Shown here: positions 26,474 through 35,402 of the stretch, piece by piece | How positions within the stretch are numbered: position 1 is the first letter of the stretch | Layout: every line of letters begins with the position of its first letter | Source: Myxococcales bacterium | GTDB lineage: Bacteria; Myxococcota_A; Polyangia; Polyangiales; Polyangiaceae | Direction of reading: 5' to 3' | DNA length: 64,000 bases | Assembly (NCBI GenBank): GCA_947473045.1 | Contig: CANJCO010000007.1 | Location: 56,319-120,318 of the forward strand | Made by a program: the position numbers and the translations under genes | The notes under the pieces: model-generated | Database searches by the model: none | What the model was told of the DNA's origin: nothing | What the model saw: only the letters and a program-made list of their open reading frames with translations

Positions 26474-27883
26474 TTGAATCCCGCGTCGACGCTCACCATC
26501 GTATCGTCCGTGCTCGCCGTGGCGATCGCCCTGCTCGCGTGGGGCGTGGCGCGTGCGCCGAGCTACCGCGCGATGCGCTACCTCGCGGTTTCGTCGTTGC
26601 TGGCGGCGTGTTTTTCGCTGGCGAACATCGGGGTGACCCTCACCGCGCGCGCGTCTGTGCTGGTGCCGCTCGGGCGCGTTTCTCTGTCGATGGCGTCTTT
26701 TTGGGGCGCCGGCTGGACGGCGTTCGGCGCGGCGCAGCGTGGGCGCCGGATGACGCGCTTCGAGCGCGGGCTGTCGCTCGGAGCGCTCGCGTTCGGCCTG
26801 GCCGCCCTGGTGCCGGGCTGGCTCGTGTCGAACGAGGTGCTCAGCCGCCCTGTGCCCTGGCTCGGCCTCGTGTACACCGACGCGGTGCCCACGCCGGCGG
26901 GGATGGCCTGCTACTTCTATTACTGGTTTTCACTTGCCAGTCTGCTCGTGAAGTACGTCGTCGATCGCCGAACGGTGGCGCTCGCGCCGCGCGCGCACAT
27001 TCTCGGGTTTTCTGCGCTCGTGATCACCGGTCTCAACGACAGCCTCGCCGCGTCCGGAGTTACCCGTCTTCCTTATCTGCTCGACGTCGGACTCTCGGTG
27101 CTCGTGCTGTCGGTCGGCGGTGCGCTCACTGCGCGCTTCGTCAGCGAGGCCCGCGCGCGTGAAGTGGCCGTTTCGCAGCTGCGCGACGCGCAGGCGGAGC
27201 TCGTGGCGCGCGAGCGGCTCGCCGCCGTGGGCGAGCTTTCGGCCGTGGTCGCCCACGAAGTGCGCAATCCGCTCGCGATCATCTTCAACGCGGTCGCCGG
27301 CTTGCGAAAGGTGCCGATCGAAGCGGTCTCGGGCCATCGCCTGCTGTCGATCGTTCAGGAGGAGTCCCACCGGCTCAATCGAATCGTCACCGATCTGCTC
27401 GATTTCAGCCGCCCGCAACCGCCGCAGCGTCGCGCGACGTCGATGCCCCAGCTCGTGGCGACCGCGATCGACGCGGTGAGCACTGCTTCGGAGGGGGCTC
27501 CCGAAGCCTTCGATTTTGAGTGTACCGACGATTTTCCGTCCGTTTCGTGCGATCCCCACATGGTTCGGCAGGCCGTCATCAACCTGCTGCAAAACGCCGT
27601 GCAGGCGACCGCCCGCTCGCGCCCCGTGCGCGTGCGCATGGCCCTCGCCGCGGGCCGCGTCGAGGTGCGCGTGATCGACGACGGCGCCGGCGTCGCGCCC
27701 GAGGTCGCGAGCAAGGTTTTCGCGCCGTTTTTTACGACGCGCGCAATGGGCACGGGGCTCGGACTTTCGATCGTTCAGCGCGTCGCCGAGCTGCACGGCG
27801 GCGATGTGTCGCACGAGCCGACCCCTGGCGGCGGGGCGACCTTCGTGCTTCGGCTGCGCTGCGGCGCGCCCGAAGCTGCGTAG
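26474..27883 (+). CDS. Membrane sensor histidine kinase
   Basis: A 469-residue kinase. The TTG at 26474 (after GAGGAG) is preferred to longer in-frame starts that lie inside the channel gene. Residues 1-225 contain about six or seven TM segments and no recognised extracellular sensor. The HisKA region has VVAHEVRNPLAIIFN (phosphorylated His), and the HATPase_c domain shows NLLQNAVQAT (N box), DDGAGV (G1) and GTGLGLSIV (G2). No response regulator is adjacent, so it is an orphan. It begins 50 bp after the channel-like gene and probably shares its transcript. Confidence 0.87.
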   Translation: MNPASTLTIVSSVLAVAIALLAWGVARAPSYRAMRYLAVSSLLAACFSLANIGVTLTARASVLVPLGRVSLSMASFWGAGWTAFGAAQRGRRMTRFERGLSLGALAFGLAALVPGWLVSNEVLSRPVPWLGLVYTDAVPTPAGMACYFYYWFSLASLLVKYVVDRRTVALAPRAHILGFSALVITGLNDSLAASGVTRLPYLLDVGLSVLVLSVGGALTARFVSEARAREVAVSQLRDAQAELVARERLAAVGELSAVVAHEVRNPLAIIFNAVAGLRKVPIEAVSGHRLLSIVQEESHRLNRIVTDLLDFSRPQPPQRRATSMPQLVATAIDAVSTASEGAPEAFDFECTDDFPSVSCDPHMVRQAVINLLQNAVQATARSRPVRVRMALAAGRVEVRVIDDGAGVAPEVASKVFAPFFTTRAMGTGLGLSIVQRVAELHGGDVSHEPTPGGGATFVLRLRCGAPEAA

Positions 27884-27904
27884 GCGCGTGCTAGGAAGCC
27901 CGAC

Positions 27905-28876
27905 ATGAGAGTTGTCCGCGTCGACGCCCATGCGCCCGAGGCGAGCGCGATCGAAGCGGCCGCGCGTGAGCTTGCGCGGGGGCAGCTCGTGGCGTTTCCG
28001 ACCGAGACCGTCTACGGGCTGGGGGCGCGCGCGTCCGATGCCGCGGCCGTCGCGAAAATCTTCGCGGCAAAGGGGCGCCCCGCGTCGCATCCGCTCATCG
28101 CCCACGTGCTCGGCGAGCACGACGCGCGTGCGCTCGCTCGCGCGTGGCCGGAGCGCGCATCGGCTCTGGCCGCCGCGTTTTGGCCCGGTCCGCTCACGCT
28201 CGTCGTCAGCCGGGCGGCGCACGTCGCAGACGCGATCACGGCAGGCGGCGACTCGGTGGCGCTGCGGGCGCCCTCGCATCCCGTGGCCCGCGCGCTGCTC
28301 GCGGCTCTTGGGGAGCCGATCGTCGCGCCGAGCGCGAACCGCTACCAGTCGCTTTCGCCCACGCGCGCCGAGCACGTCGTCTCCCAGTTCGAAGGGGCCG
28401 AGTGGCTGCTCATCGACGCCGGGCCGTGCGCCGCGGGAATCGAGTCGACCGTGGTCGACGTGCGGCCCCCCGTCGCGCGCGTGCTTCGACCGGGATCGGT
28501 CACCCTGGAGGCGCTGCGCGCGGTGCTCGGCGCGGTGGACTTCGCGCCGGGGCAGGTCATCGCGAGCGGCGCCATCGCCTCTCCCGGCATGGACGCACGC
28601 CATTATTCGCCCCGTGCGCGCCTCGAAGTCGCGACCTCGCGAGCGGCTGCGATCGCGCGCGCCGAGGCAGGTGCGGCGCTGGTGCTGTTCGGCGAGGGCG
28701 GGCCGGTCGACGCACACCGCCTGCCGGCCGATCCGCACGACGCCGGCAGTGCGCTCTACGCCTTGCTTCACGCGCTCGATGCGGCGGCGGTGGCCACGAT
28801 CGTCGTCGAGCCGCCGCCCGCCCGGCCTGGCTGGGAGGCAGTGAGCGACCGCCTCGCGCGTGCGTCGGTGCGGTGA
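27905..28876 (+). CDS. tsaC: L-threonylcarbamoyladenylate synthase (Sua5 type)
   Basis: A 323-residue protein for the first step of tRNA t6A37 synthesis: L-threonine, bicarbonate and ATP give threonylcarbamoyl-AMP. The YrdC-like domain (about 1-205) has the FPTETVYGLGARA start, KIFAAKGRPASHPL and APSANRYQ. The C-terminal third corresponds to the Sua5 domain (after SPGMDARHYSPRA), so this is the long Sua5 form rather than the short TsaC form. It begins 21 bp after the kinase gene and is followed by a 77-bp gap with a promoter-like palindrome. Confidence 0.9.
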   Translation: MRVVRVDAHAPEASAIEAAARELARGQLVAFPTETVYGLGARASDAAAVAKIFAAKGRPASHPLIAHVLGEHDARALARAWPERASALAAAFWPGPLTLVVSRAAHVADAITAGGDSVALRAPSHPVARALLAALGEPIVAPSANRYQSLSPTRAEHVVSQFEGAEWLLIDAGPCAAGIESTVVDVRPPVARVLRPGSVTLEALRAVLGAVDFAPGQVIASGAIASPGMDARHYSPRARLEVATSRAAAIARAEAGAALVLFGEGGPVDAHRLPADPHDAGSALYALLHALDAAAVATIVVEPPPARPGWEAVSDRLARASVR

Positions 28877-28923
28877 ACTCCGGCGGCGACGCCGGCGGGG
28901 CGCTTGCTACCGAAATCCTTTAG

Positions 28924-28933
28924 CCCTATAGGG
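28924..28933. promoter_or_regulatory. Candidate operator CCCTATAGGG
   Basis: A perfect 10-bp palindrome lies 20 bp upstream of the RidA gene, the first of a six-gene overlapping run that includes a MarR-family repressor. MarR proteins bind such palindromes near their own promoters, so this is a reasonable operator candidate. The flanks do not extend the symmetry well. Confidence 0.35.
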
Positions 28934-28953
28934 TTTCGCTTTCGAGGTAGCGC

Positions 28954-29358
28954 ATGTCGAAGGTGATCACTCCCGCCCGGTTTCCGAAGCCCCGCGGCTA
29001 TTCCAACGGCGTGATCGCGCCGGCCGGCCGCACGCTCTACGTCTCCGGCCAGATCGCCTGGGACAAGGACGCCCGCATCGTCAGCCCCGACTTCGCGACC
29101 CAATTTCTCCAGACGCTCGACAACGTCATCGCCGTAGTGCGCGAGGCCGGGGGCGGCACCGAGCACATCGTGAAGCTGCTCGTGTTCGTGACCGATCTCG
29201 AAGCCTACCGCGCGGCCACCGGGTCGATCGGCGCCGGCTGGCGCGAGCGTATGGGTCGCTGGTATCCGGCGATGAGCCTCGTCAAAGTCGCGGGGCTGCT
29301 CGAGCCGGGCGCGATGGTCGAGATCGAGGGCGTCGCGGTGCTGCCCGAGGGCGCATGA
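28954..29358 (+). CDS. RidA/YjgF-family protein
   Basis: A 134-residue protein of the RidA family, which hydrolyses reactive enamine/imine intermediates or acts as a related deaminase. The fold markers are present: GYSNGVIAPAGRTLYVSGQIAWD, QTLDNVIAVVREAGG, and a C-terminal MVEIEGVAV strand. The Arg that binds the substrate carboxylate in canonical RidA (in the ...R.C.EV region) is not obvious here, so it may belong to another RidA subgroup. It is the first gene of the run and overlaps the MarR gene by four bases. Confidence 0.85.
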   Translation: MSKVITPARFPKPRGYSNGVIAPAGRTLYVSGQIAWDKDARIVSPDFATQFLQTLDNVIAVVREAGGGTEHIVKLLVFVTDLEAYRAATGSIGAGWRERMGRWYPAMSLVKVAGLLEPGAMVEIEGVAVLPEGA

Positions 29359-29828
29359 CCGCCGCTGCGAAGGGGCGCGACGCCGCGCAGATTTCAGCGG
29401 TCGACACGAGCCTGTGGGTGCGCCTGCTGGGATGTCACAACTTGATGCTCGGCGAGCTGCGCAAGAGCTTCGAGGGCGAAGTGACGATGGCCCGCTTCGA
29501 CCTCATCGCCAACCTTGATCGCGAAGACGGGCTCACGCTCGCGGAGCTGTCGCGCCGCATGCTCGTGACCGCGGGCAACCTCACCGGGCTGGTCGACCGC
29601 TCCGAGCGCGACGGGGTGGTGGTGCGCAAGTCCGACGCGGGCGACAAGCGGCTCGTGCGGGTCTGGCTCACGCCCGAAGGGCAACGCCTCGCGCGCGAGC
29701 TCATCCCGGCTCACGCCGCGCGCATCTCGAAGCTGCTGAGCCCTCTCGCCGCCGACGAGCGCCGCGATCTGCGCCGCCTGCTCGGCAAGCTCCGCAGCTC
29801 GCTCGCCGAGGGGCACGAAAAGACATGA
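29355..29828 (+). CDS. MarR-family transcriptional regulator
   Basis: A 157-residue winged helix-turn-helix protein: TMARFDLIANLDREDGLTLAELSRRMLVTAGNLTGLVDRSERDGVV gives helices, recognition helix and the start of the wing, followed by DAGDKRLVRVWLTPEGQRLA, the classic MarR wing. It overlaps the neighbours by four bases on each side. Embedded in a catabolic operon, it most likely represses this operon in response to an acyl-CoA or aromatic ligand; the ligand cannot be read from sequence. Confidence 0.88.
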   Translation: MTAAAKGRDAAQISAVDTSLWVRLLGCHNLMLGELRKSFEGEVTMARFDLIANLDREDGLTLAELSRRMLVTAGNLTGLVDRSERDGVVVRKSDAGDKRLVRVWLTPEGQRLARELIPAHAARISKLLSPLAADERRDLRRLLGKLRSSLAEGHEKT

Positions 29829-30652
29829 CCATCTCCGCCAAAAGCTTCAAATACAGCGTTGAAGACGGCGTCGCGACGATCACGCTCGATCGCGCCGACC
29901 GCCTCAACGCGCTCACCTTCGCCATCTACGAAGAGCTCCGCGACACCTTCGCGGCGATCGATCACGAGCCTGAGGTGCGCGCCGTCGTCATCACGGGTGA
30001 GGGTCGGGCGTTCTGCTCGGGTGGCGACGTCGAGGACATCATCGGCGAGCTGTTCAGCCGCGACATGCAAGGCATGCTGGCGTTCACGCGGGTCACCGGC
30101 GCGCTCATCGCGAACATTCGAAAAGTGAGGCGGCCCGTCGTCGCTGCGGTCAACGGGACATGCGTCGGCGCGGGCGCGGTCATCGCGCTCGCGAGCGACT
30201 TTCGCGTGGCGAGCGAAGGCGCGAAGTTCGGATTCATCTTCCCGAAAGTGGGCCTGTGCGGCGCCGATATGGGCGCGGCCTACCTCCTGCCGCGGGTCGT
30301 CGGGCTCGCGCACGCGAGTGAGCTGCTCTTTTTGGGTGACATCATCGGCGCCGAGCGCGCGCTGGCCATCGGCCTCGTCAACCGGGTCGTGCCCAAAGAG
30401 GCGTGCGTCGCCGAGGCCACCAAGCTCGCGCGCAGGCTCGCGTCGGGCCCCGCATTCGCCCACGCGATGACCAAGCAGATGCTCGAGAGCGAGCACACGA
30501 TGGGTCTCGCGGAGGCCATCGAGGCCGAGGCGCAGGCTCAGGCCATTTGTATGATGCACGGAGATTTTCGGGCGGCCTTCGATGCGTGGCAGGGCAAGCA
30601 GCCCATTCGCTTTCAAGGCGCCTCGCTCGATTTTCAGGACAAACCCACTTGA
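29825..30652 (+). CDS. Enoyl-CoA hydratase/isomerase family protein
   Basis: A 275-residue crotonase-fold enzyme. Residues 57-70 carry the oxyanion-hole segment FCSGGDVEDI and residues 105-125 the second glycine-rich strand NGTCVGAGAVIALASDF. It probably hydrates a 2-enoyl-CoA or isomerises a related thioester. It overlaps the MarR gene by four bases. Neighbours (RidA, MarR, acyl-CoA dehydrogenase, Old Yellow Enzyme-type reductase) recall the gene set around 2-aminobenzoyl-CoA or salicylyl-CoA catabolism in Proteobacteria, but the ligase and monooxygenase are missing here, so that link is an inference. Confidence 0.85.
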   Translation: MTISAKSFKYSVEDGVATITLDRADRLNALTFAIYEELRDTFAAIDHEPEVRAVVITGEGRAFCSGGDVEDIIGELFSRDMQGMLAFTRVTGALIANIRKVRRPVVAAVNGTCVGAGAVIALASDFRVASEGAKFGFIFPKVGLCGADMGAAYLLPRVVGLAHASELLFLGDIIGAERALAIGLVNRVVPKEACVAEATKLARRLASGPAFAHAMTKQMLESEHTMGLAEAIEAEAQAQAICMMHGDFRAAFDAWQGKQPIRFQGASLDFQDKPT

Positions 30653-30660
30653 GCGCGAGC

Positions 30661-31803
30661 ATGGCTGTTCCCGCATTTGCCGAGTCGATGGCGATGTTTC
30701 TGGGGCCCGAGCACGCGGCCCTCGCGGCGCGCCTCACGCCGTTCGTCGCGGGGTGGTCGATTGCCGATCACGACGCGCACCGGGCGGTTGCCAATCTGCG
30801 CGAGGCCGGCGCGTTCGGACTCGTGGTCCCGCCGGCGAATGTGCCTGGCGCGCGCGTCGATGTTCGCGGCCTGTGCGTGGCCCGCGAGCTGATCGGCTAC
30901 GCGTCGCCGCTGGCCGACTCGATCTTCGCAGTGCAGGGGCTGGGCTCGCATCCGATCGCGATGACGCCCGATTTTCCGGGGCGCGAGGCCATCCTCACCG
31001 AGGTTGCGTCGGGGGCCCGCGTTTGTGCGTTCGCGCTCACCGAACCCGAGGCTGGCAGCGACGTCGGCTCGATGCAGACGCTCGCGCGCCGCGACGGCGA
31101 CGCGTGGGTGATCGACGGCGACAAGCTCTACATCTCGAACGCCGGCCTCGCGCATCACGCCATCGTGTTCGCGAACGCCAATCCGGCCCTCGGCAAGAAG
31201 GGAATCAGCGCGTTTTTGGTTCCGACCGATGCGCCGGGCCTCACGATCACGCGGGTGCCGATGTCGCTCGACCACCCGCTCGGTCGCCTCGAAATGCGGG
31301 GCTGCCGCGTACCCGCCAGCGCGCTCGTGGGCGAAGTCGGACACGGCCTGCGCCTCGCGCTCGGCACCCTCGACGTGTTTCGCACCAGCGTTGGCGCCGC
31401 TGCGTGCGGCATGGCGCGTCGCGCGCTCGACGAGGCCAAAAACAGGGTTCGCGCCCGCGTTCAGTTTGGCAGGCCGCTCGCCGACTTTCAGCTCACCCAG
31501 GCGGCCATCGCCGACATGGCCACCGAGCTCGACGCCGCCCGGCTGCTCGTCTACCGCGCCGCATGGCACAAAGATCGCGGCGAGCGCGCCGCGGTCGAGG
31601 TAGCGATGGCCAAGATGTTCGCGACCGAGGCTGCGCAGCGCATCATCGACCGCGCGGTGCAGCTGTTCGGCGGGCTCGGCGTGGTCGCAGGCACGGTCGT
31701 CGAGCAGCTCTACCGCGAGATCCGCCCGCTGCGCATTTACGAGGGCACGACCGAGATTCAGAAGCTCATCATCGGTGGCGCGCTGCTCGGCCCGGAGGCA
31801 TGA
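30661..31803 (+). CDS. Acyl-CoA dehydrogenase
   Basis: A flavoprotein of about 380 residues. Motifs are [14 protein letters not shown] (FAD/substrate binding), the mid-domain [14 protein letters not shown], then [14 protein letters not shown] and the C-terminal [16 protein letters not shown] with the Glu that commonly acts as catalytic base. It oxidises an acyl-CoA to a 2-enoyl-CoA, feeding the adjacent hydratase. The ATG at 30661 is used; a TTG at 30649 overlapping the hydratase stop would give four more residues and is nearly as likely. Its stop overlaps the next start (ATGA). Confidence 0.87.
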   Translation: MAVPAFAESMAMFLGPEHAALAARLTPFVAGWSIADHDAHRAVANLREAGAFGLVVPPANVPGARVDVRGLCVARELIGYASPLADSIFAVQGLGSHPIAMTPDFPGREAILTEVASGARVCAFALTEPEAGSDVGSMQTLARRDGDAWVIDGDKLYISNAGLAHHAIVFANANPALGKKGISAFLVPTDAPGLTITRVPMSLDHPLGRLEMRGCRVPASALVGEVGHGLRLALGTLDVFRTSVGAAACGMARRALDEAKNRVRARVQFGRPLADFQLTQAAIADMATELDAARLLVYRAAWHKDRGERAAVEVAMAKMFATEAAQRIIDRAVQLFGGLGVVAGTVVEQLYREIRPLRIYEGTTEIQKLIIGGALLGPEA

Positions 31804-33302
31804 GCCTCTTTCAGCCACTGCGCGTGGGGGCGACGACGCTCCCCAACCGCCTCGTGCTGCCCGCGATGGTCACGCGCCTGTCGGCCGAAGACGGCGTGGT
31901 CAACGACGCGATAACTGCAAGATACACGCGTTTTTCGCGCGGCGGCGTCGGGCTCGTCGTGGTCGAGGCGATGGCCGTACACGCCTCGAAGAGCGGCCCG
32001 CTGCTGCGCATCTCCGACGACGCGTTCAAGCCGGGGCTCACCGAGCTGGCTTCGCGATGCCACGACGCGGGGCCCGGCAAGGTGATGCCGCAGATCATCC
32101 ACTTCCTGAAGGTCGCCCGCTCGGGCTGGCGGCAAACGGTCGACATGCTCTCGCCGGGCGACCTCGACGCGATCGTCGAGGCGTATGGCCGCGCAGCTGC
32201 CCGCGCGCGCGAGTGCGGCTTCGACGGCGTGGAGCTTCACATGGCTCACGCGTATACGCTTTCGTCGTTTCTTTCCCGCGTGAACGCCCGCCGCGACGCT
32301 TACGGAGGCTCGCTGGCCGGGCGGCTTCGCCTCCCGCTGCGTGTGATGCAGCGGGTGCGCGCGAGCGTCGGCGACGACTTCACCGTCGGCGTGCGCTTCC
32401 TTGGTGAAGAGTGCATTCGCGGTGGCTACACTGTGCTCGACGCAGGCCCGATCGCCGTCGCGCTCGCGCAGGCCGGCGCCGATTACATTTCGCTCTCGGC
32501 CGGCGGAAAATTCGAGGACGCGCGCGCCATCGAGGGCGAGCCCCCGTATCCGTACACCGGGTACTCGGGCGATCGCTGCATGCCGGGAGCGACCTATCCC
32601 GACGGGTGCAACCTCTACATTCCCGACGCGGTTCGCGCTGCCGTTCGCGCAGCCGGGTTCGACACGCCCATCGTCGCCGTGGGCAAGATCGCCACGCAGG
32701 CGCTGGCCGAGCAGGTCGTGGCGCGCGGGCAGGGCGACCTCGTGGGCATGGCGCGTGCGCTGCTCGCCGACCCCGACTTGCCGAGCAAGTGGCGCGCCGG
32801 CCAGGAAGACCGTGTCGTGCGCTGCGTCTATGGCAACGTCTGCAAGGCGCTCGACGAGAACTTCAAACGTGTAACGTGCACGCTTTGGCCCAGGGGCAGG
32901 AGTGACGCGCCCGAGAGCGACGATGCCGTGGCCCCCGAGTGGTCGCCTGCCGGCTCGCAGGTTCGCGCCGAGCTCAAAGAGGGTCGCGTGGTTGTGCGCT
33001 GGAGCGCCGCCACCGACAACGAGGCAGTGTACGGCTATGAAATTCTCCGCGCGGAGGGCGCCGGCATTTTGTTGCACTATGCAAGTGTCCGCGGCGCGTC
33101 GCTGCGCTTCGAAGACGCGCGCGTGCTGCCGGGAGCGCGGATGCGCTACGCCGTGAGGCCGTACGATCTGGCCGGAAACCGGGGCCCCCTTTCGCCCGTG
33201 ACCGAGCTTGTGCTCCCTTCTGAGTTTGCGCCGGCCCAGCCCAGGCCGGCGGTGTCGAACAACCCGGCCGCATCGGGCGCGTGCGGCGGAAGCATGTCGT
33301 GA
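31800..33302 (+). CDS. Old Yellow Enzyme-type reductase with C-terminal FN3-like domain
   Basis: A 500-residue fusion. Residues 1-360 are an FMN-dependent (alpha/beta)8 barrel of the OYE/2,4-dienoyl-CoA reductase FMN group: [14 protein letters not shown], the [20 protein letters not shown] strand, [12 protein letters not shown], and [16 protein letters not shown] near the end. A three-Cys segment (CVYGNVC...VTC) follows, but it does not match the complete Fe-S cluster motif of 2,4-dienoyl-CoA reductase. Residues 390-480 resemble a fibronectin type III sandwich ([24 protein letters not shown]). The fusion is unusual in this enzyme class but I recall similar arrangements. It overlaps both neighbours in the operon. 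Confidence 0.72.
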   Translation: MSLFQPLRVGATTLPNRLVLPAMVTRLSAEDGVVNDAITARYTRFSRGGVGLVVVEAMAVHASKSGPLLRISDDAFKPGLTELASRCHDAGPGKVMPQIIHFLKVARSGWRQTVDMLSPGDLDAIVEAYGRAAARARECGFDGVELHMAHAYTLSSFLSRVNARRDAYGGSLAGRLRLPLRVMQRVRASVGDDFTVGVRFLGEECIRGGYTVLDAGPIAVALAQAGADYISLSAGGKFEDARAIEGEPPYPYTGYSGDRCMPGATYPDGCNLYIPDAVRAAVRAAGFDTPIVAVGKIATQALAEQVVARGQGDLVGMARALLADPDLPSKWRAGQEDRVVRCVYGNVCKALDENFKRVTCTLWPRGRSDAPESDDAVAPEWSPAGSQVRAELKEGRVVVRWSAATDNEAVYGYEILRAEGAGILLHYASVRGASLRFEDARVLPGARMRYAVRPYDLAGNRGPLSPVTELVLPSEFAPAQPRPAVSNNPAASGACGGSMS

Positions 33303-34033
33303 GGTCACCCGTGACGCGGCTGTCGGTGAACGTCAACAAGATCGCAACGCTCCGAAACAGTCGCGGCGGCGACAATCCCAACGTGCTGCGCTTCGCGCTC
33401 GAGGCCGAGCGTTGCGGAGCGCAGGGCATTACCGTGCACCCGCGCCCCGACGAGCGCCACATTCGCTACGCAGACGTGCGCGAGCTACGCGGGCGCGTGA
33501 CCACCGAGCTGAACATCGAGGGCAACCCCCGCGAGCCGAAGTTCGTCGCGCTCGTGCTCGAGACGCGGCCGGCGCAGGTCACGCTCGTCCCCGACGCCGA
33601 GGGGCAGCTCACCAGCGATCACGGCTGGGATACGGCGGTCCACGAGGCCTATCTGCGGGAGGTAGTCGCCCAATTTCGCGAGGCGGGTGTTCGCACCTCG
33701 CTGTTCGTCGACCCGCGCGTCGACATGATCGAGGGTGCGGCGCGCACGGGCGCCGAACGGGTCGAGCTGTACACCGAGGCCTACGCCCGCGACTACCACG
33801 CGGGTCGCGACGCCGCGGTCGCCCCTTACGTGATCGCTGCAGCCCGCGCAGGCGAGCTCGGCCTTGCCCTCAACGCAGGCCACGATCTCGATCTTGCCAA
33901 TCTCCGCTTCTTCGCTGAGCGCGTCCCGGGCTTGCTCGAAGTCTCGATCGGCCACGCGCTGGTCGCTGACGCCCTTTATCTGGGCCTGCCCGAGACGATT
34001 CGGCGTTATCGCGCCGAGCTGGATCCGAAGTAG
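33299..34033 (+). CDS. pdxJ: Pyridoxine 5'-phosphate synthase
   Basis: A 244-residue PdxJ that condenses 1-deoxyxylulose 5-phosphate with 3-amino-2-oxopropyl phosphate to pyridoxine 5'-phosphate. Motifs: [17 protein letters not shown] at the N-terminus, [46 protein letters not shown] and [13 protein letters not shown]. The GTG at 33299 overlaps the stop of the OYE-type gene (GTGA), so it is translated at the end of the MarR operon. No pdxA is nearby. Its inclusion in this operon may only reflect chance fusion of transcription units. Confidence 0.93.
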   Translation: MRSPVTRLSVNVNKIATLRNSRGGDNPNVLRFALEAERCGAQGITVHPRPDERHIRYADVRELRGRVTTELNIEGNPREPKFVALVLETRPAQVTLVPDAEGQLTSDHGWDTAVHEAYLREVVAQFREAGVRTSLFVDPRVDMIEGAARTGAERVELYTEAYARDYHAGRDAAVAPYVIAAARAGELGLALNAGHDLDLANLRFFAERVPGLLEVSIGHALVADALYLGLPETIRRYRAELDPK

Positions 34034-34038
34034 CTCGG

Positions 34039-35361
34039 CTACCAGGTGCCAGTGGCGCCCATCGTCATGCCGCCCTTTACAGGCGCGAGCGACAGCTGAA
34101 AGGGAGGCGTCCACGCGGCGGTTTTGGCCGTCTTTTCGCCGTTGTCGCCGAGGGTAAAAATCGTGGCGAGCGCAAGGCCCGCGACGCCGCCGATGGCGTT
34201 GGCGACGAGGCCGTGCTTCGGGTCTGAATCCGAAAACGCGTACACGAGATAAATCGGCGTAGTGGCCAATACGCCCGCGCCGAAGCCGATCCATTGCCAC
34301 TTCATGGTATCGCTCGAAGGCACGTATCCGGTCAGCGAAGCGATCCCCGCGCCGGCGATACCGAGGTTCATCGCGACGAGTCCGCCGATCGCCGCGCCGT
34401 TCCAGGCGCAGTAGCGATCCGAAGCGTAGGGGCTGCTGCTGTCGCACGTGCCGGTGATTCCGGCGCCAAAGAGCGAGCCAGCGAGGGCGCCCCAGCCTGC
34501 GCCGCTCGAGATGAGGGCCATGCTCTGCGGGGCGGGTTGTCCGAACTCGCCGAACAAATATCCGCCGACGCCGCCGACCGTCGCCGTCACCCATGTGAGC
34601 GACGCGTTGCCGCCGAACGCCCACTGGTTGGACGAAGCGCGGGTGAGTTGCCAGTTGGTGCCCGCGATCGCGATGCCCTCCATCGCGCCCAGCATCAGGC
34701 CTGTGCCGACGGAGGCCGGCACGCCTTTGTGAATGCGGCCAACGTTGTCCCAGATCGCCATTCCCGCGGGAACCGCGACGCCGAACGCGATGGGCGCGAT
34801 GATCGCGAGGCCAGGATCGTCGACCTTCCCGAGGGCATCGATCCACACGCCGGTGCCGATGCCATAGCCGACGCCTGCGCCGTACATGAATGCAAGCTCT
34901 CCTGAGCCGCGCAGTCCGTCGTCTGCTTTGGGCGGCGGCGGGGGCACGGGCGGCGGCACCGGCTGACCGGGATAGGGCTGCTGCTGGGGATATCCCTGCG
35001 GTTGTGGCTGACCGGGAAAGGGCTGCTGCTGGGGATATCCCTGCGGCAGTGGCTGACCGGGATAGGGCTGCTGCTGGGGATATCCCTGCGGTTGTGGCTG
35101 ACCTGGATAGGGCTGCTGCTGGGGATATTGGGGGGCTTGCGCCTGTCCGGGGGGCACCTGCCCCGGCTGCTGCGGATAGCCCTGCGGCGCGGCAGAGGGC
35201 TGCGGCAACGGCTGCAGCGCGGGGGGCGGAGCGGGCGCAGGCGGCTGGGTCGAACCCTGCGGCGGCAAGTATCCCTGCGGCGGCGCGTCGGCCTGTTGCG
35301 CGATCGCAGCGGGGGCCACGGAGAGAAACGCGATCGCGGCGAGCAGCGGAGTGGGCTTCAT
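34039..35361 (-). CDS. Secreted protein with Pro/Gln repeats and Gly-rich hydrophobic core
   Basis: A 440-residue protein with a signal peptide (cleaved after AIA). Residues 25-140 are a Pro/Gln/Gly/Tyr-rich, low-complexity region made of repeats of about 15 residues (QGYPQQQPYPGQP), encoded by a 45-bp tandem repeat. Residues 150-430 have Gly/Ala-rich hydrophobic stretches (ALISSGAGWGALAGSLFGAG, AIGGVAGLALATIF) that suggest short membrane helices or a glycine-zipper barrel. No family is recognised. It may be an envelope protein. It converges with the PdxJ gene across five bases. Confidence 0.55.
   Translation of the reverse strand: MKPTPLLAAIAFLSVAPAAIAQQADAPPQGYLPPQGSTQPPAPAPPPALQPLPQPSAAPQGYPQQPGQVPPGQAQAPQYPQQQPYPGQPQPQGYPQQQPYPGQPLPQGYPQQQPFPGQPQPQGYPQQQPYPGQPVPPPVPPPPPKADDGLRGSGELAFMYGAGVGYGIGTGVWIDALGKVDDPGLAIIAPIAFGVAVPAGMAIWDNVGRIHKGVPASVGTGLMLGAMEGIAIAGTNWQLTRASSNQWAFGGNASLTWVTATVGGVGGYLFGEFGQPAPQSMALISSGAGWGALAGSLFGAGITGTCDSSSPYASDRYCAWNGAAIGGLVAMNLGIAGAGIASLTGYVPSSDTMKWQWIGFGAGVLATTPIYLVYAFSDSDPKHGLVANAIGGVAGLALATIFTLGDNGEKTAKTAAWTPPFQLSLAPVKGGMTMGATGTW
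34961..35131 (-). repeat. 45-bp tandem repeat inside the Pro/Gln-rich gene
   Basis: Three full units (34961-35005, 35006-35050, 35051-35095) and a partial fourth (35096-35131) start GGCTGACCGGG and contain TAGGGCTGCTGCTGGGGATAT. The unit is 45 bp, so unit gain or loss keeps the reading frame. Confidence 0.9.
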
Positions 35362-35402
35362 CGGTCGCGCAACTTACCGCAGCCCGGGGCGATTGCCCAC
35401 GC

